A stretch of DNA of 64,000 nucleotides from Azospirillum sp. (GCA_027486405.1 JAIXPD010000052.1:56740-120739); one strand, 5' to 3'; positions 53,797 through 63,034 are shown, counted from the stretch's first letter. Numbers and translations are program-made. The notes: generated by a model not told the origin, from the letters alone.

Positions 53797-56585
53797 GCGG
53801 CACCTTTATGTTCGGTCAGCGTCTGCTGGAGAGCGAAAAGCAGCGCGTCGCGGTCGAACTTGGCGACGTAATCGTTGAAGCCGGCGATGCGGCCGCGATC
53901 CAGGTCGCGCGGGCTGGCGTGGCTGGACAGGGCCACCATCGGCACCCGCTGCCAACGGCTGCCATGGCGGATCGCCTCGGCGAAGTCGAAGCCGCTCATG
54001 CCCGGCATTTCGATGTCCGACACGATGACGTCGAAGTCCTCGCCCGCTTCGCACAGGGCCAACGCGTCGTTGGCGTTCTCCACCGCCGTCACGTCATAGC
54101 CCGCCACCGACAACAGCGGCGTCAGCAGGTTGCGGAAGAACGGGCTGTCGTCCACCAGCAGCACGCGTTGCAGCTTCTCTTCCTCGTAGCCGTCGTTGCC
54201 GCCCGAGCCGAACCAATCCTTGTAGGCCTGGGTCAGGAAGAAGCCGGCGTCGATGACCTCGGTCGCCTTGCCCGCGATGATCGCCGACCCCATCAGGCCC
54301 GGACGGTCGGCGGCAAGCTGGACGTTCAGCTTCTCTTCCACGATGTCGACGATCTCGTCGACGATCAGGCCCATCGAACGGTCGCCGTCGGCGAAGACCA
54401 GAACCGGCTGGCGGCCTTCGGTCCCCAGCATGAAGTTCGGATCGATCGGGACCAGGGGCATCAGCTTGCCGCGATACTGGACCATCGGCAGGCCGTTGGA
54501 CATTTCCACGCTGGTGACATCGACGTCTTCCAGACGGGCGACGAGCGAGAGCGGAACCGCCTTGGGCGCGCCTTCGCCCGCACGGAACAGCAGCAGGGCC
54601 ATCTTGTCTTCCTGGCGCTGGGTCTGGACCGCCGTGGTCTCCTTCCCGGCGACGTCGCCCACCGCCATTTCGCCGGTAGCCGACGCAATGCCGTTGGGAT
54701 CCAGGATCATGATGACAGAGCCATCGCCCAGGATGGTGTTGCCCGAGAACATCTCGATGTGGCGCAGGATCGGGGCGACCGGCTTCACCACGATTTCCTC
54801 GGTGTCGAACACCCGGTCAACCATGATGCCGAAGGTGTAGGTGCCGACCTGGGTCACGACGATGAAGGTTTCGTCTTCGGTCTTCTTGGTCGCCTCGTCG
54901 TCGTCCAGCTTCAACAGCTGTTGCAGCGACACCAGCGGCAGCAGGCGGTTGCGCAGGCGCAGAACCGGCGTGCCCTTCAGCCGTTCGATGGTGTGTTCGC
55001 TGTCGGCGGCGGCGCGCACGAGTTCGACCACGCTGATCTGCGGGATGGCGAAGCGTTCGGCGGCGCATTCCACGATCAGCGCCGACACGATGGCCAGCGT
55101 CAGCGGGATCTTGATGACGAAGGTCGATCCCTTGCCCTGGACCGACTTGATTTCGATCGTGCCGCCGATCTTTTCGATGTTGGTCTTCACCACGTCCATG
55201 CCGACGCCACGGCCCGACACGTTGGTGACTTTGGCCGCCGTCGAGAAGCCCGGCTTCATGATGAACTGGATGATCTGCTGGTCGGTCATCGAGGCCAGCT
55301 CGATTTCCGACGCCATCCCGTTCTGGATGGCCTTCTGCTTGATCTTGTCGATCGCCAGACCCTTACCATCATCCTGAATCTCGATGATGATGTGACCGCC
55401 CTCGTGATAGGCGTTCAGGGTGATGCGACCGGTCTCCGTCTTGCCCGCCTTGACGCGGTCGGCGGGGATTTCCAGACCATGGTCGGCGCTGTTGCGCACC
55501 ATGTGGGTCAACGGGTCCTTGATCAGCTCAAGAACCTGACGATCCAGTTCGGTGTCGGCACCGAGCATCTGGAGGTCGATCTTCTTGTTCAGTTCGTGCG
55601 CCAGATCGCGGACCAGACGCGGCAGCTTGGCCCAGGCGTTGCCGATGGGCTGCATGCGCGTCTTCATGACGCCTTCCTGCAGCTCCGACGTCACATGGTT
55701 CAGGCGTTGCAGCGGCGCGGCGAACTCGCTTTCCTTCTGCGAGCGCAGGATCTGGAGGAGCTGGTTGCGGGTCAGCACCAGTTCCGAGACCATGGTCATC
55801 AGATTTTCAAGCAGGTCCACGTTGACGCGGATGGTCTGCGCGGCAACCGCCGATTCCTTGGTCGTGTTCTCGGCGTTGCCATCGTTGGCACCGCCGCCGC
55901 CACCCGCCGCCGCCGCCGGAGCGGCCGCCGGGGGCTTGGCCGCCGCCGGTTCGGGTTCGGACACGACCAGATCGTGCGAAGGTTCGGGGGCCGGTTCCGG
56001 CGCGCGCGGGGCCAGCGCGGTGCTGGCCGGAGCCGCCGGGGCGGGGGCCGGAGCGGCGGGAGCCGGGGTGGCCGCCGGGCCGGGGGTGGCGTTCCACAGC
56101 GCTTCCAACTCGTCCAGCGTGGCCGGACGCTCTTCCGCAGCGGCGACCGCCGGGGCGGTGGGCGGCGGGGGAGGAGGCGGCGGTTCGGCGGCCGGAGCAC
56201 CGCCCAGCTTGCCTTCGGCGCACAGATTCAGCCGCTCGATCAACGGCATATCGTCGCCCGGCGGCTCGGCTTCCGTGGCTTCCAGCACCGCCAGCAGGCT
56301 CTTGATGGTGTCCAGCGCCTGGAGGATGAGCGACACCGCTTCCGGCGTGATGGTCAGTTCACCGTCACGGAACTTGCCCAGCACGTTTTCCGACGCGTGC
56401 GCCACCTTTTCCAGGCGCGGCAGGCCGAGAAAGCCGCAGGTGCCCTTGATGGTGTGGACGAGACGGAAAATGTTCGACAGCAGTTCCGGGTTGTTGGGGT
56501 TCTGCTCCAGTCGGACCAACTCGACGTCGAGCACCGATAGGTTTTCGTTGGTTTCCGTTAGAAATTCGGAGAGCAGATCATCCAT
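53793..56585 (-). CDS. cheA: Chemotaxis histidine kinase CheA with two CheW-like domains and a C-terminal receiver
   Basis: The 930-residue kinase starts at MDDLLSEFLTE. The HPt domain holds H44 (FRLVHTIKGTCGFLG). A Pro/Ala-rich linker (~130-260) leads to the dimerisation and ATPase domains (HMVRNSADHGLEIP; GRGVGMDVVKTNIEKIGG). A CheW-like domain (FAIPQISVVELVRAA) follows, then a second one (MALLLFRAGEGAPKAVPLSLVARLEDVD to about residue 790). A receiver (VLLVDDSPFFRNLL; VSDIEMPGMSGFD) ends the protein. This hybrid layout fits the Azospirillum Che1 class. The receiver may drain phosphate from CheA. Confidence 0.95.
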   Translation of the reverse strand: MDDLLSEFLTETNENLSVLDVELVRLEQNPNNPELLSNIFRLVHTIKGTCGFLGLPRLEKVAHASENVLGKFRDGELTITPEAVSLILQALDTIKSLLAVLEATEAEPPGDDMPLIERLNLCAEGKLGGAPAAEPPPPPPPPTAPAVAAAEERPATLDELEALWNATPGPAATPAPAAPAPAPAAPASTALAPRAPEPAPEPSHDLVVSEPEPAAAKPPAAAPAAAAGGGGGANDGNAENTTKESAVAAQTIRVNVDLLENLMTMVSELVLTRNQLLQILRSQKESEFAAPLQRLNHVTSELQEGVMKTRMQPIGNAWAKLPRLVRDLAHELNKKIDLQMLGADTELDRQVLELIKDPLTHMVRNSADHGLEIPADRVKAGKTETGRITLNAYHEGGHIIIEIQDDGKGLAIDKIKQKAIQNGMASEIELASMTDQQIIQFIMKPGFSTAAKVTNVSGRGVGMDVVKTNIEKIGGTIEIKSVQGKGSTFVIKIPLTLAIVSALIVECAAERFAIPQISVVELVRAAADSEHTIERLKGTPVLRLRNRLLPLVSLQQLLKLDDDEATKKTEDETFIVVTQVGTYTFGIMVDRVFDTEEIVVKPVAPILRHIEMFSGNTILGDGSVIMILDPNGIASATGEMAVGDVAGKETTAVQTQRQEDKMALLLFRAGEGAPKAVPLSLVARLEDVDVTSVEMSNGLPMVQYRGKLMPLVPIDPNFMLGTEGRQPVLVFADGDRSMGLIVDEIVDIVEEKLNVQLAADRPGLMGSAIIAGKATEVIDAGFFLTQAYKDWFGSGGNDGYEEEKLQRVLLVDDSPFFRNLLTPLLSVAGYDVTAVENANDALALCEAGEDFDVIVSDIEMPGMSGFDFAEAIRHGSRWQRVPMVALSSHASPRDLDRGRIAGFNDYVAKFDRDALLFALQQTLTEHKGAA

Positions 56586-57007
56586 GTCGCATTCCCCAGG
56601 CCCAATGTTATGGTCCGCGCCGACCTGCGGCTCAAACAAGCGAATCCGACGATTCACCGTTCGCGTTCCAGTTCAGGTGTTGCCGGAGCGTGGCAAACAC
56701 TGATTAAGAGAACCTTACCTGCGGCGATAGGGAAATCGTGCAACGCCACGCCGAAAATCGGTGGGGCGCATGGTCACACCCGGCAACGCCCAGCCTTTGG
56801 CCGCAAGACAACGCTGCGGTTGGCCCCGTCCGGGCGGCCAAAGCGGCGGAATTCGCCGATCCCTGCAATTTTGGCATGAACAGAGACCCATCACCTCGCC
56901 CCACACCGCGCCATCGGTCGCAGGGTTGACCGCACAGGGGTCGACTCGCGTATTTTCAGAAAAATTACGACAAACGCCGCGTATCGCCGCCGCGCGTCAC
57001 CGGAGCG
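56586..57007. promoter_or_regulatory. Upstream region of the che operon
   Basis: This 422-bp gap between cheA and the chpT stop should contain the che promoter. It is less GC-rich near 56640-56740. TTAA-N7-TTAC at 56704-56718 differs at one base from the full CtrA box (TTAA-N7-TTAA) and lies about 120 bp before cheA. No gene is credible here. Confidence 0.55.
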
Positions 57008-57790
57008 TCACCAGATGGCGGTCAGACTCAGGCGATCCGGACCGGAGGCCGCAACGGACAGGCGCAACCCGGCATCCTCGGCAAAACGCCCGGTCACAAA
57101 GGCGTGCACGCTGCGCGGGGTCAGCGCGGCCACCGCATCGCCGCGCAGCGCCGCCTCCAAATCGGGGGTGAGCGCCCCCGGTCGCCCATGGGCGGTCACG
57201 ACCACCCGGCCAACACCACCGTCGCCCTCCCCGCTCACCGCGATGCGCCCGCCATAGGGCATGGCCTCGTCGGCCAGGAGGATCATGTTCAGCACCAGCT
57301 TGGCCACGCCGCGCCGCTCGGCCAGAGCCGGGGGAAGGCTGGCGTCGGTCCAATCGAGCGTGGTGCGCCCGCCGTCGAGCCACCCCGCCGCCGCCTGACG
57401 CGCGTCGGCAAAGCCGCGCTGGTCGCGCCCGGCGGCCCCATAGGCCAGACGGAACACCCGCAGCCGCCGGTCGGCCTGGGCGGAGGAGTGCGCGATCAGC
57501 GCAACGGCTTCGGTCAGGAAACCGGGCGGCACGCCCCCCGCCACGCCGTCCACCCCCTCGCCATCCACACCTTCGGCGTCCTCCTGCATCTCCTCGATCA
57601 GCTCCAACCCGTTGCGGATGGCCCCCACCGGACTGACCAGATCGTGGCACAGTTTGGACGCAAGCAACTCCAGCACCCGCACCTCAACCTTGGCCGCAGC
57701 CGGGTTGGCGGAAAGCGCATCGACGGTCTGGCGATCGGTCAAGGGGGCATCTCCACGCGGCAGAGAAGCGGGTTGCTGCCTCTCCGTCAT
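57008..57790 (-). CDS. chpT: Histidine phosphotransferase ChpT
   Basis: The 260-residue protein passes phosphate from the CckA kinase to CtrA and CpdR. The phosphorylated His is H49 in ASKLCHDLVSPVGAIRNGLELIEE, the ChpT signature resembling a HisKA dimerisation motif. The C-terminal part is a degenerate ATPase-like fold. An insert of Gly/Val/Asp residues (EGVDGEGVDGVAGG) widens the loop after the first helix pair. It lies upstream of the che operon, next to a DUF3553 gene that diverges from it. Confidence 0.9.
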   Translation of the reverse strand: MTERQQPASLPRGDAPLTDRQTVDALSANPAAAKVEVRVLELLASKLCHDLVSPVGAIRNGLELIEEMQEDAEGVDGEGVDGVAGGVPPGFLTEAVALIAHSSAQADRRLRVFRLAYGAAGRDQRGFADARQAAAGWLDGGRTTLDWTDASLPPALAERRGVAKLVLNMILLADEAMPYGGRIAVSGEGDGGVGRVVVTAHGRPGALTPDLEAALRGDAVAALTPRSVHAFVTGRFAEDAGLRLSVAASGPDRLSLTAIW

Positions 57791-57853
57791 ACTCTATATC
57801 GTGGGTTTTGTAACGTTGGTGGCGGTGGGTTTCCTGCGAAAAGGACGGGTGTC

Positions 57854-58033
57854 ATGGATGAATCGTTGGTTCCCGGTGCCTGGGTGCGCCACCCTGTCCA
57901 AGCCGATTGGGGCCTGGGGCAGGTGCAATCGGCCATCCGCAACCGGGTGACGGTGAATTTCGAACACGCGGGCAAGGTGCTGATCGACACCGACGTGGTG
58001 AGTTTGACCGTGGTCGATCCCGATCGCGGGTGA
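57854..58033 (+). CDS. DUF3553 small protein
   Basis: The 59-residue protein begins MDESLVPGAWVRHPVQADWGLG and contains NRVTVNFEHAGKVLID, matching DUF3553. The fold is probably SH3- or CarD-like, since PGAWVRHP and WGLGQVQS resemble those domains. It diverges from chpT, an arrangement I recall from other alphaproteobacteria. The function is unknown. Confidence 0.85.
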   Translation: MDESLVPGAWVRHPVQADWGLGQVQSAIRNRVTVNFEHAGKVLIDTDVVSLTVVDPDRG

Positions 58034-58121
58034 GTCGCGGATCGCCCACAACGCGACTTTCCTCCGCACGCTACACGGTATAGGATTTTCCCGTCGGGTG
58101 AGCGCGAGGGCGGAGACGCGC

Positions 58122-59957
58122 GTGATTTCACGGTTGAAGGGGGGGATGAGCGCGTTTGGCCTTCTGCTGATCCTTGGCTTGAACGCCATGATCGGGGCCG
58201 ATCTTCTGCGCGAACACGACGAGGTGCTGGGACAGGCGTGGGAGGAAACCCAAAGCCTGAGCCTGATCCTGGAACGCCAGGCGACGGACAGCGTGGCCGG
58301 GGTCGGCAAGATTCTGGCGGGCACGGTGGAGGTTCTGAACCATCGGTTCCAAGTGTGGGATCGGGGCGATCTGGAGGCGCAGGCGCTGCTGCGGCGTCAG
58401 GCCGCCCTCTCGCCGCTCATCCATGCCCTGCTGGTCGTTTCGGCCGATGGGAAGCTGATTCACGACAGCACCACCCTGGATCCGTCCGATCCCGACCTCG
58501 CCGACCGCGAATACCTCACCGTTCACCGCAACGATGGCGGCGTCGGGCTGCATCTGGGAACCCCGGTCTTCAGCCGGGTGGCCGGGTCCTGGTTCGTCAC
58601 CATGAGCCGACGGCTGGAGGAGCCGGGCGGGCACTTCGCCGGGGTGGTGGTGGCGATGATCGACCCGGCGGCCTTCCGCAGCTTCTACGAGGCGTTCCGC
58701 CTGCGCAACGGCGCGATGGTCACGCTGTACCACGCCAACGGCCCGATGATGGCCCGCTTCCCCGATCCGGTGCCGGAGGTGGGCCGGACGGCACTGCCGC
58801 TGCCGTCCAGCGCCGCCCACCTCAAGCCGGGCATGACCGGGACCGAGCACGCCGACGCCAGCGCCGAGGGGCCGGACCGCATCCTCAGCGCCCGGCGGTC
58901 GGCGGATCTGCCGCTGGTCATTGCGGTGTCGATGGCCACCGACCGGCTGTTGCAGCCCTGGCGCGGCAAACTCATCTGGTCCCTGGCGGTGGCCGCCAGC
59001 GGCAGCGCGATGCTGGCCTTTCTCACCTTTGCCCTGGTGCGCGAAGCCGGACGGCGCGAGGCGATGCTCACCGACTTGCAACGCAGCGAACGCGCCCTGC
59101 GCGACAGCCAACAGCGCCTGATCCAGGACATCGCCGGGCGTTACCGGGCCGAAGCCGAATTGATCGCCGCCAAACAGGCGTCCGACGCCGCCAACCGGGC
59201 CAAAACCCAGTTCCTGGCCAACATGAGCCACGAACTGCGCACCCCGCTCAACGCCATCATTGGCTTTGCCGAGGCGCTGGAAACCGGAATCTTCGGCCGC
59301 ATGACCGGAAAGCCCGCCGAATACATCGGCGACATCCGCCGGTCCGGCCAGCATCTGTTGAGCCTCATCAACGACATCCTCGACACCACCAAGATCGAGT
59401 CCGGCAAATACGCCCTGCACGAGGAGGTGGTGGACATCCGCGACGCGGTGGACCAAAGCCTGCGGTCACTCGCCCCCCAGGCGGCGGAAAAATCCATCAG
59501 CCTGTCCGCCAGCCTGCCCGACGAGCCGCCCCACCTGTTCGCCGACGAACGGGCCATGCGCCAAATCCTGCTGAATCTGCTGTCGAACGCGTTGAAATTC
59601 ACCCCGACGGGCGGGCGGGTGGTGGTGATGGTCGATGTCAACGAACGCAATCTGCGCCTGCGCGTGATCGACACCGGCATCGGCATCCCCCAGGGGGAGT
59701 TGATGCAGGTGTTGGAGCCGTTTCATCAGGTCGACAATTCCCACACCCGGCGTTACGCCGGAACCGGCTTGGGTCTGCCCCTGGTCAAATCGCTGGTGGA
59801 GATGCAGGAGGGCCGATTCCTGCTGACCAGCGCGGTCGGGCGCGGGACCACGGCGACCGTCCTGTTTCCCGCCGCCCGGCTGCGGCGTCCCCTCAGCGCG
59901 CCCACCGCCCCGACCGCGTTGGACGACAGCGCCCGTCTTCTGGAACGGCTGTCCTGA
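58122..59957 (+). CDS. Membrane sensor histidine kinase with extracytoplasmic Cache-like domain
   Basis: The 611-residue kinase has one membrane helix at ~8-25 (FGLLLILGLNAMIGADLL) and a second at ~290-310 (LIWSLAVAASGSAMLAFLTF). Between them is a periplasmic domain with the PDC/Cache pattern (LADREYLTVHRND, LGTPVFSRVAGSWFVTMSRRLEE). H370 in ANMSHELRTPLNAIIGFAE is the phospho-acceptor. The ATPase domain has NLLSNALKFTPTGG and GTGLGLPLVKSLVEMQ. The GTG at 58122 is chosen because GGAG lies six bases upstream. No partner regulator is adjacent, so it is an orphan kinase. Confidence 0.9.
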   Translation: MISRLKGGMSAFGLLLILGLNAMIGADLLREHDEVLGQAWEETQSLSLILERQATDSVAGVGKILAGTVEVLNHRFQVWDRGDLEAQALLRRQAALSPLIHALLVVSADGKLIHDSTTLDPSDPDLADREYLTVHRNDGGVGLHLGTPVFSRVAGSWFVTMSRRLEEPGGHFAGVVVAMIDPAAFRSFYEAFRLRNGAMVTLYHANGPMMARFPDPVPEVGRTALPLPSSAAHLKPGMTGTEHADASAEGPDRILSARRSADLPLVIAVSMATDRLLQPWRGKLIWSLAVAASGSAMLAFLTFALVREAGRREAMLTDLQRSERALRDSQQRLIQDIAGRYRAEAELIAAKQASDAANRAKTQFLANMSHELRTPLNAIIGFAEALETGIFGRMTGKPAEYIGDIRRSGQHLLSLINDILDTTKIESGKYALHEEVVDIRDAVDQSLRSLAPQAAEKSISLSASLPDEPPHLFADERAMRQILLNLLSNALKFTPTGGRVVVMVDVNERNLRLRVIDTGIGIPQGELMQVLEPFHQVDNSHTRRYAGTGLGLPLVKSLVEMQEGRFLLTSAVGRGTTATVLFPAARLRRPLSAPTAPTALDDSARLLERLS

Positions 59958-60009
59958 TCCAGGCACCGGGTCACGGCCGGGGGTCACGACCGGGGGGCGC
60001 AGCAGCAGG

Positions 60010-61125
60010 TCACGGCAGGAGGAACAGGGCGAGATACGTGCGCTGGATCGGGGAAAAATTGTTGTCCGACAGAATGTATAGCAGCGTGCCGCCGCCGGGG
60101 GCCGGTCGGGTGGCGATGCCTTCGAAATTGTCGTTCAGCAACGGTCGCTCCAACCGGGCCAGCTCTTCGCCAGTCGCATCGGCCCCCTGATGCAGGGCGG
60201 TGGCGGGCAACCGGACAATGCGGGTGGACCAACCGCCCAGCAACGACACCCGCCGTTCCAACACCAGCGCGCCACCATCGGGCAGGGGGGCAGCCCCGGT
60301 TGGCCGGAAGCGTGGGGCGCTGCGGTACTGGAAGGGCAACCAATCGGATTCCTGGCTGGGCACACCGGGGCGCGCCGTCACCCAGGCCCGGCGCGGTTGG
60401 CTCGGATCCCGGCGTGAATCCTCTTCCCCTTCCTCAATGGTCAGAAGACGGCCATCGGCCAGTTGGGTGAGCGATTCCAGACCACCATTCTCCGGGCTGC
60501 CAGTCTCTTCGTTGCCAATCTCTTGGTTGCCAGCCTCTGACATGCTCTTGGCCACGCCCGGCGGCGTCGGCACGCGGACGGGGCGGCCAGCGGACGCGGG
60601 GGCATCACCGTTGTAGCGCAACAAGCGATGATGCCGTTCCAACGCCACGATCCAATCACCCTCACGGCCACCCTCACGCCCACCCTCACCTCCATCGGGT
60701 TCGGTCAGGCGCATCACCTCTTCGGCGTCCAGCAACCATTTGGACTCGGTCCCCTCCACCTCCACCGACAAGGGGCGGGCGACGACGTCGGCAACATCGG
60801 TCAACCGGCCATCACCGCTGTGGATCAAGCGCCCGTTCACCGACAGGCCGGTGTCGCCAATGGCCGCAAAGCGCGCTCCATCGGCCGACACCCACAGGCC
60901 GGACAGGCCGCCGACCCCGGCCAGATTGGTCAGATCCACCGCGCCACGGAACAGAAGCGCCCCCACCCGGTCCACATCCGCGCGCTCCGGGTCCAGCGGG
61001 ACCGGAACCGCGCGCGAGGGTTCGGCCAACTGGGATTTGGGCGGTTGGTGGACCAACGTCGCACATCCACCCGCCAAGGCCAGAAGCAGCAGGGTGGTCA
61101 GGGGAATAGGAAGGGGCGGACGCAT
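60010..61125 (-). CDS. Lipoprotein of the esterase-like phytase family
   Basis: The 371-residue protein has a lipoprotein signal (PIPLTTLLLLALAGGC, with the lipobox LAGGC). Its body resembles the beta-propeller phytase-like domain (PF13449): LAGVGGLSGLWVSADGARFAAIGDTG near the N-terminus and LLNDNFEGIATRPAPGGGTLLYILSDNNFSPIQRTYLALF at the end. The enzymatic role is unproven. Two low-complexity inserts, Gly/Glu/Arg and Gly/Asn/Glu, are encoded by 12- and 15-bp repeats. The start at 61125 immediately precedes the signal. It diverges from rpoH. Confidence 0.85.
   Translation of the reverse strand: MRPPLPIPLTTLLLLALAGGCATLVHQPPKSQLAEPSRAVPVPLDPERADVDRVGALLFRGAVDLTNLAGVGGLSGLWVSADGARFAAIGDTGLSVNGRLIHSGDGRLTDVADVVARPLSVEVEGTESKWLLDAEEVMRLTEPDGGEGGREGGREGDWIVALERHHRLLRYNGDAPASAGRPVRVPTPPGVAKSMSEAGNQEIGNEETGSPENGGLESLTQLADGRLLTIEEGEEDSRRDPSQPRRAWVTARPGVPSQESDWLPFQYRSAPRFRPTGAAPLPDGGALVLERRVSLLGGWSTRIVRLPATALHQGADATGEELARLERPLLNDNFEGIATRPAPGGGTLLYILSDNNFSPIQRTYLALFLLP
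60496..60540. repeat. In-frame 3 x 15-bp tandem repeat in the phytase-like lipoprotein
   Basis: Three 15-bp units (core GTTGCCAATCTCTTG, outer units diverged) encode a Glu/Asn-rich repeat on the minus strand. Confidence 0.7.
60657..60692. repeat. In-frame 3 x 12-bp tandem repeat in the phytase-like lipoprotein
   Basis: Three 12-bp units (CACCCTCACGGC and variants) encode Gly-Gly/Arg-Glu-Gly repeats on the minus strand. Confidence 0.7.
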
Positions 61126-61195
61126 GCCCGCAGTGTTGCCACGCCCGCGCCCAAAGCGGAAGAGGGGATGGCGCGCCCATCCCTTTTGCATCAGC

Positions 61196-61223
61196 TTGAC
61201 AATCCTTTCGAAAATCTTAAGAT
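61196..61223 (+). promoter_or_regulatory. Promoter of rpoH
   Basis: TTGACA at 61196-61201 is followed after 16 bases by TAAGAT at 61218-61223. It lies about 85 bp upstream of rpoH, so the mRNA has a leader of about 80 bases. Confidence 0.6.
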
Positions 61224-61307
61224 AACCCTGTCTGCTCCAATGGGGAGAGACCGGAACCCGCCACACGGGGGATCCGTCCGTCATATCGCTTCGCATGAGG
61301 ATGTGAC

Positions 61308-62180
61308 ATGAGCACCGCGCTCGCGCTTCGTTCGCCCGATTCCGGTGAATCGCTGTCGCGCTACATCAACGACACCCACCGCTACCCCGTTCTGTCGCCG
61401 GAGGACGAGTTCATGCTCGCCAAGGCGTGGACGGAGCACGCCGATCTGAAGGCGGCGCAACGGCTGGTGACAAGCCATCTGCGGTTGGTCGTGAAGATTG
61501 CGGCGGGTTATCGTGGCTATGGGTTGCCGCTGTCCGATCTGATCGCCGAAGGCAATCTCGGTCTGATGACCGCCGTCAAGAAATTCGAACCCGATCGGGG
61601 CTTCCGCCTGTCCACCTACGCGATGTGGTGGATCAAGGCGTCGATCCAGGATTACATCCTGCGGTCCTGGAGCCTGGTCAAGATCGGGACCACCGCCGCG
61701 CAGAAGAAGTTGTTTTTCAGCCTGGGCCGTTTGAAACGGAAGCTGGGCGAAATCGGCAGCGGCGATTTGCAGCCTGAAAGCGTCACCCGCATCGCCAACG
61801 ACCTGGAGGTTGGCGAGCATGAGGTGATCGCGATGAATCAGCGGCTTTCCTCGCCGGTCGCCTCGCTCAACGCCCCCATCGCGGCGGACGGCGACGCGGA
61901 GTGGCAGGATTTGTTGGCCGACGAACGCCCGTCGGTGGAAGAGTCCTTGATCGAGCGCGGGGAAAAGGGCCGCCGCTCGGCCCTGTTGACCAACGCGCTG
62001 GCCGTGCTGAACGACCGGGAGCGCGACATCCTGATCAGCCGCCGCCTGTTGGAAACCCCGTTGACGCTGGAGGAGCTGGCCGTCCGCTATGGCGTCAGCC
62101 GCGAGCGCATCCGCCAGATCGAAGAGCGCGCCTTTGACAAGGTCGCCAAGCAGACCTTGCAGTTGGCGGCGGCGGCGTAA
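61308..62180 (+). CDS. rpoH: RNA polymerase sigma-32 (heat shock) factor
   Basis: The 290-residue sigma factor has region 2 (AEGNLGLMTAVKKFEPDRGFRLSTYAMWWIKASIQDYILR) and region 4 (LEELAVRYGVSRERIRQIEERAFDKV). The RpoH box appears as QKKLFFSLGRLK between them. It directs transcription of heat-shock genes. It lies alone between a promoter and a terminator. Alphaproteobacteria often have more than one rpoH; whether this is the main copy is unknown. Confidence 0.96.
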   Translation: MSTALALRSPDSGESLSRYINDTHRYPVLSPEDEFMLAKAWTEHADLKAAQRLVTSHLRLVVKIAAGYRGYGLPLSDLIAEGNLGLMTAVKKFEPDRGFRLSTYAMWWIKASIQDYILRSWSLVKIGTTAAQKKLFFSLGRLKRKLGEIGSGDLQPESVTRIANDLEVGEHEVIAMNQRLSSPVASLNAPIAADGDAEWQDLLADERPSVEESLIERGEKGRRSALLTNALAVLNDRERDILISRRLLETPLTLEELAVRYGVSRERIRQIEERAFDKVAKQTLQLAAAA

Positions 62181-62214
62181 CCCTTCTTCCGATCCTTCGG
62201 CGATCCGTTTTCCA

Positions 62215-62247
62215 CCCCTTCCGCGCCACCGCGCGGGAGGGGTTTTT
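62215..62247 (+). terminator. Intrinsic terminator after rpoH
   Basis: CCCCTTCCGCGC pairs with GCGCGGGAGGGG (one G-T pair) around CACC, followed by five Ts. Confidence 0.85.
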
Positions 62248-62297
62248 CGTTGCGCCGACCATCGGCCCCAACAGGGAGGCTTGACGCCGCCCGGTGA

Positions 62298-62327
62298 ATT
62301 GTTCAACAATAATTATTGTTGAACAAT
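62298..62327. promoter_or_regulatory. 30-bp perfect palindrome at the start of the GntR-type regulator
   Basis: ATTGTTCAACAATAA is followed directly by its exact complement. Each half also contains TTGTTCAACAA, a shorter palindrome. It ends one base before a possible GTG start and 15 bases before the ATG, so it is probably the regulator's own operator. Confidence 0.75.
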
Positions 62328-62342
62328 GTGGACCGCCGCGCC

Positions 62343-62993
62343 ATGCCCCCTCATCCGCCCGCCGTCACCGACCGCGCCGCCGACCGGATGCGGACCGCCA
62401 TCATGGAGGGGGGCTTGCGGCCCGGCGAACAGTTGGTTGAGGCCGAATGGACCGACCGGCTGGGCGTGTCCCGCAACACGCTGCGCGAGGCGTTCCGCCA
62501 ATTGTGCCGGGAGGGGTTGGCCGAGCATCAGCGCCATTGCGGCGTGACCGTCCGCAACCTGAGCGCCGAGGATGTGCGGGAGATCTTCACCATCCGCCGC
62601 GCGTTGGAGCTTTCGGCGGTGGCGACCGTCACCACCCCCATCGCCCCGCACCGGCTGGATTCCATGCGGGCCTGCGTCGCAGCGGCCGCCGACGCCGCCA
62701 AGGCCCAGGACTGGCGGGCGGTGGGCAGCCACAGCCTGCGCCTGCACGGCGAGATCGTTCGGCTGATCGGCAGCCCGCAGCTTGACGCCTTTTTTGCCAG
62801 CGTCCTGGCGCAACTGCGCCTCAGCTTCGCCATCAACCCGGACGAGGCCGCCTTCCAAGCGCCATGGCTCGACCGCGACGCCGCCATCCTCGACCGTTTG
62901 GCCGAAACCGACCCGGCCGGAGCCGCATCGGCGTTGCGCGCCTATCTCGACGATTCCGAACGCGGGCTGCTGGCCCGCTTCCCCGCCCCCTAA
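62343..62993 (+). CDS. GntR-family (FCD) transcriptional regulator
   Basis: The 216-residue protein has a winged-helix domain (MEGGLRPGEQLVEAEWTDRLGVSRNTLREAFRQLCREGLAEHQRHCGVTV) and a C-terminal FCD ligand domain (LSAEDVREIFTIRRALELSAV). A GTG at 62328 in the same frame is an alternative start. FCD regulators usually bind organic acids or amino acids and repress nearby genes. The palindrome at its 5' end suggests autoregulation. It precedes the DUF1989 gene on the same strand by 41 bp, so it likely controls that gene. Confidence 0.9.
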   Translation: MPPHPPAVTDRAADRMRTAIMEGGLRPGEQLVEAEWTDRLGVSRNTLREAFRQLCREGLAEHQRHCGVTVRNLSAEDVREIFTIRRALELSAVATVTTPIAPHRLDSMRACVAAAADAAKAQDWRAVGSHSLRLHGEIVRLIGSPQLDAFFASVLAQLRLSFAINPDEAAFQAPWLDRDAAILDRLAETDPAGAASALRAYLDDSERGLLARFPAP

Positions 62994-63034
62994 CTCCCAA
63001 AATCCTGACTCCACCGGACAAGGACCCTCACGCC

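Noticed and set aside
53808..56540. Long open frame antisense to cheA
   Set aside because: It is low-complexity and His/Arg/Asp-rich, while the minus strand encodes all CheA domains.
56704..56899. Short minus-strand frames in the che upstream region
   Set aside because: They lack ribosome sites and conserved-looking composition and overlap the probable promoter.
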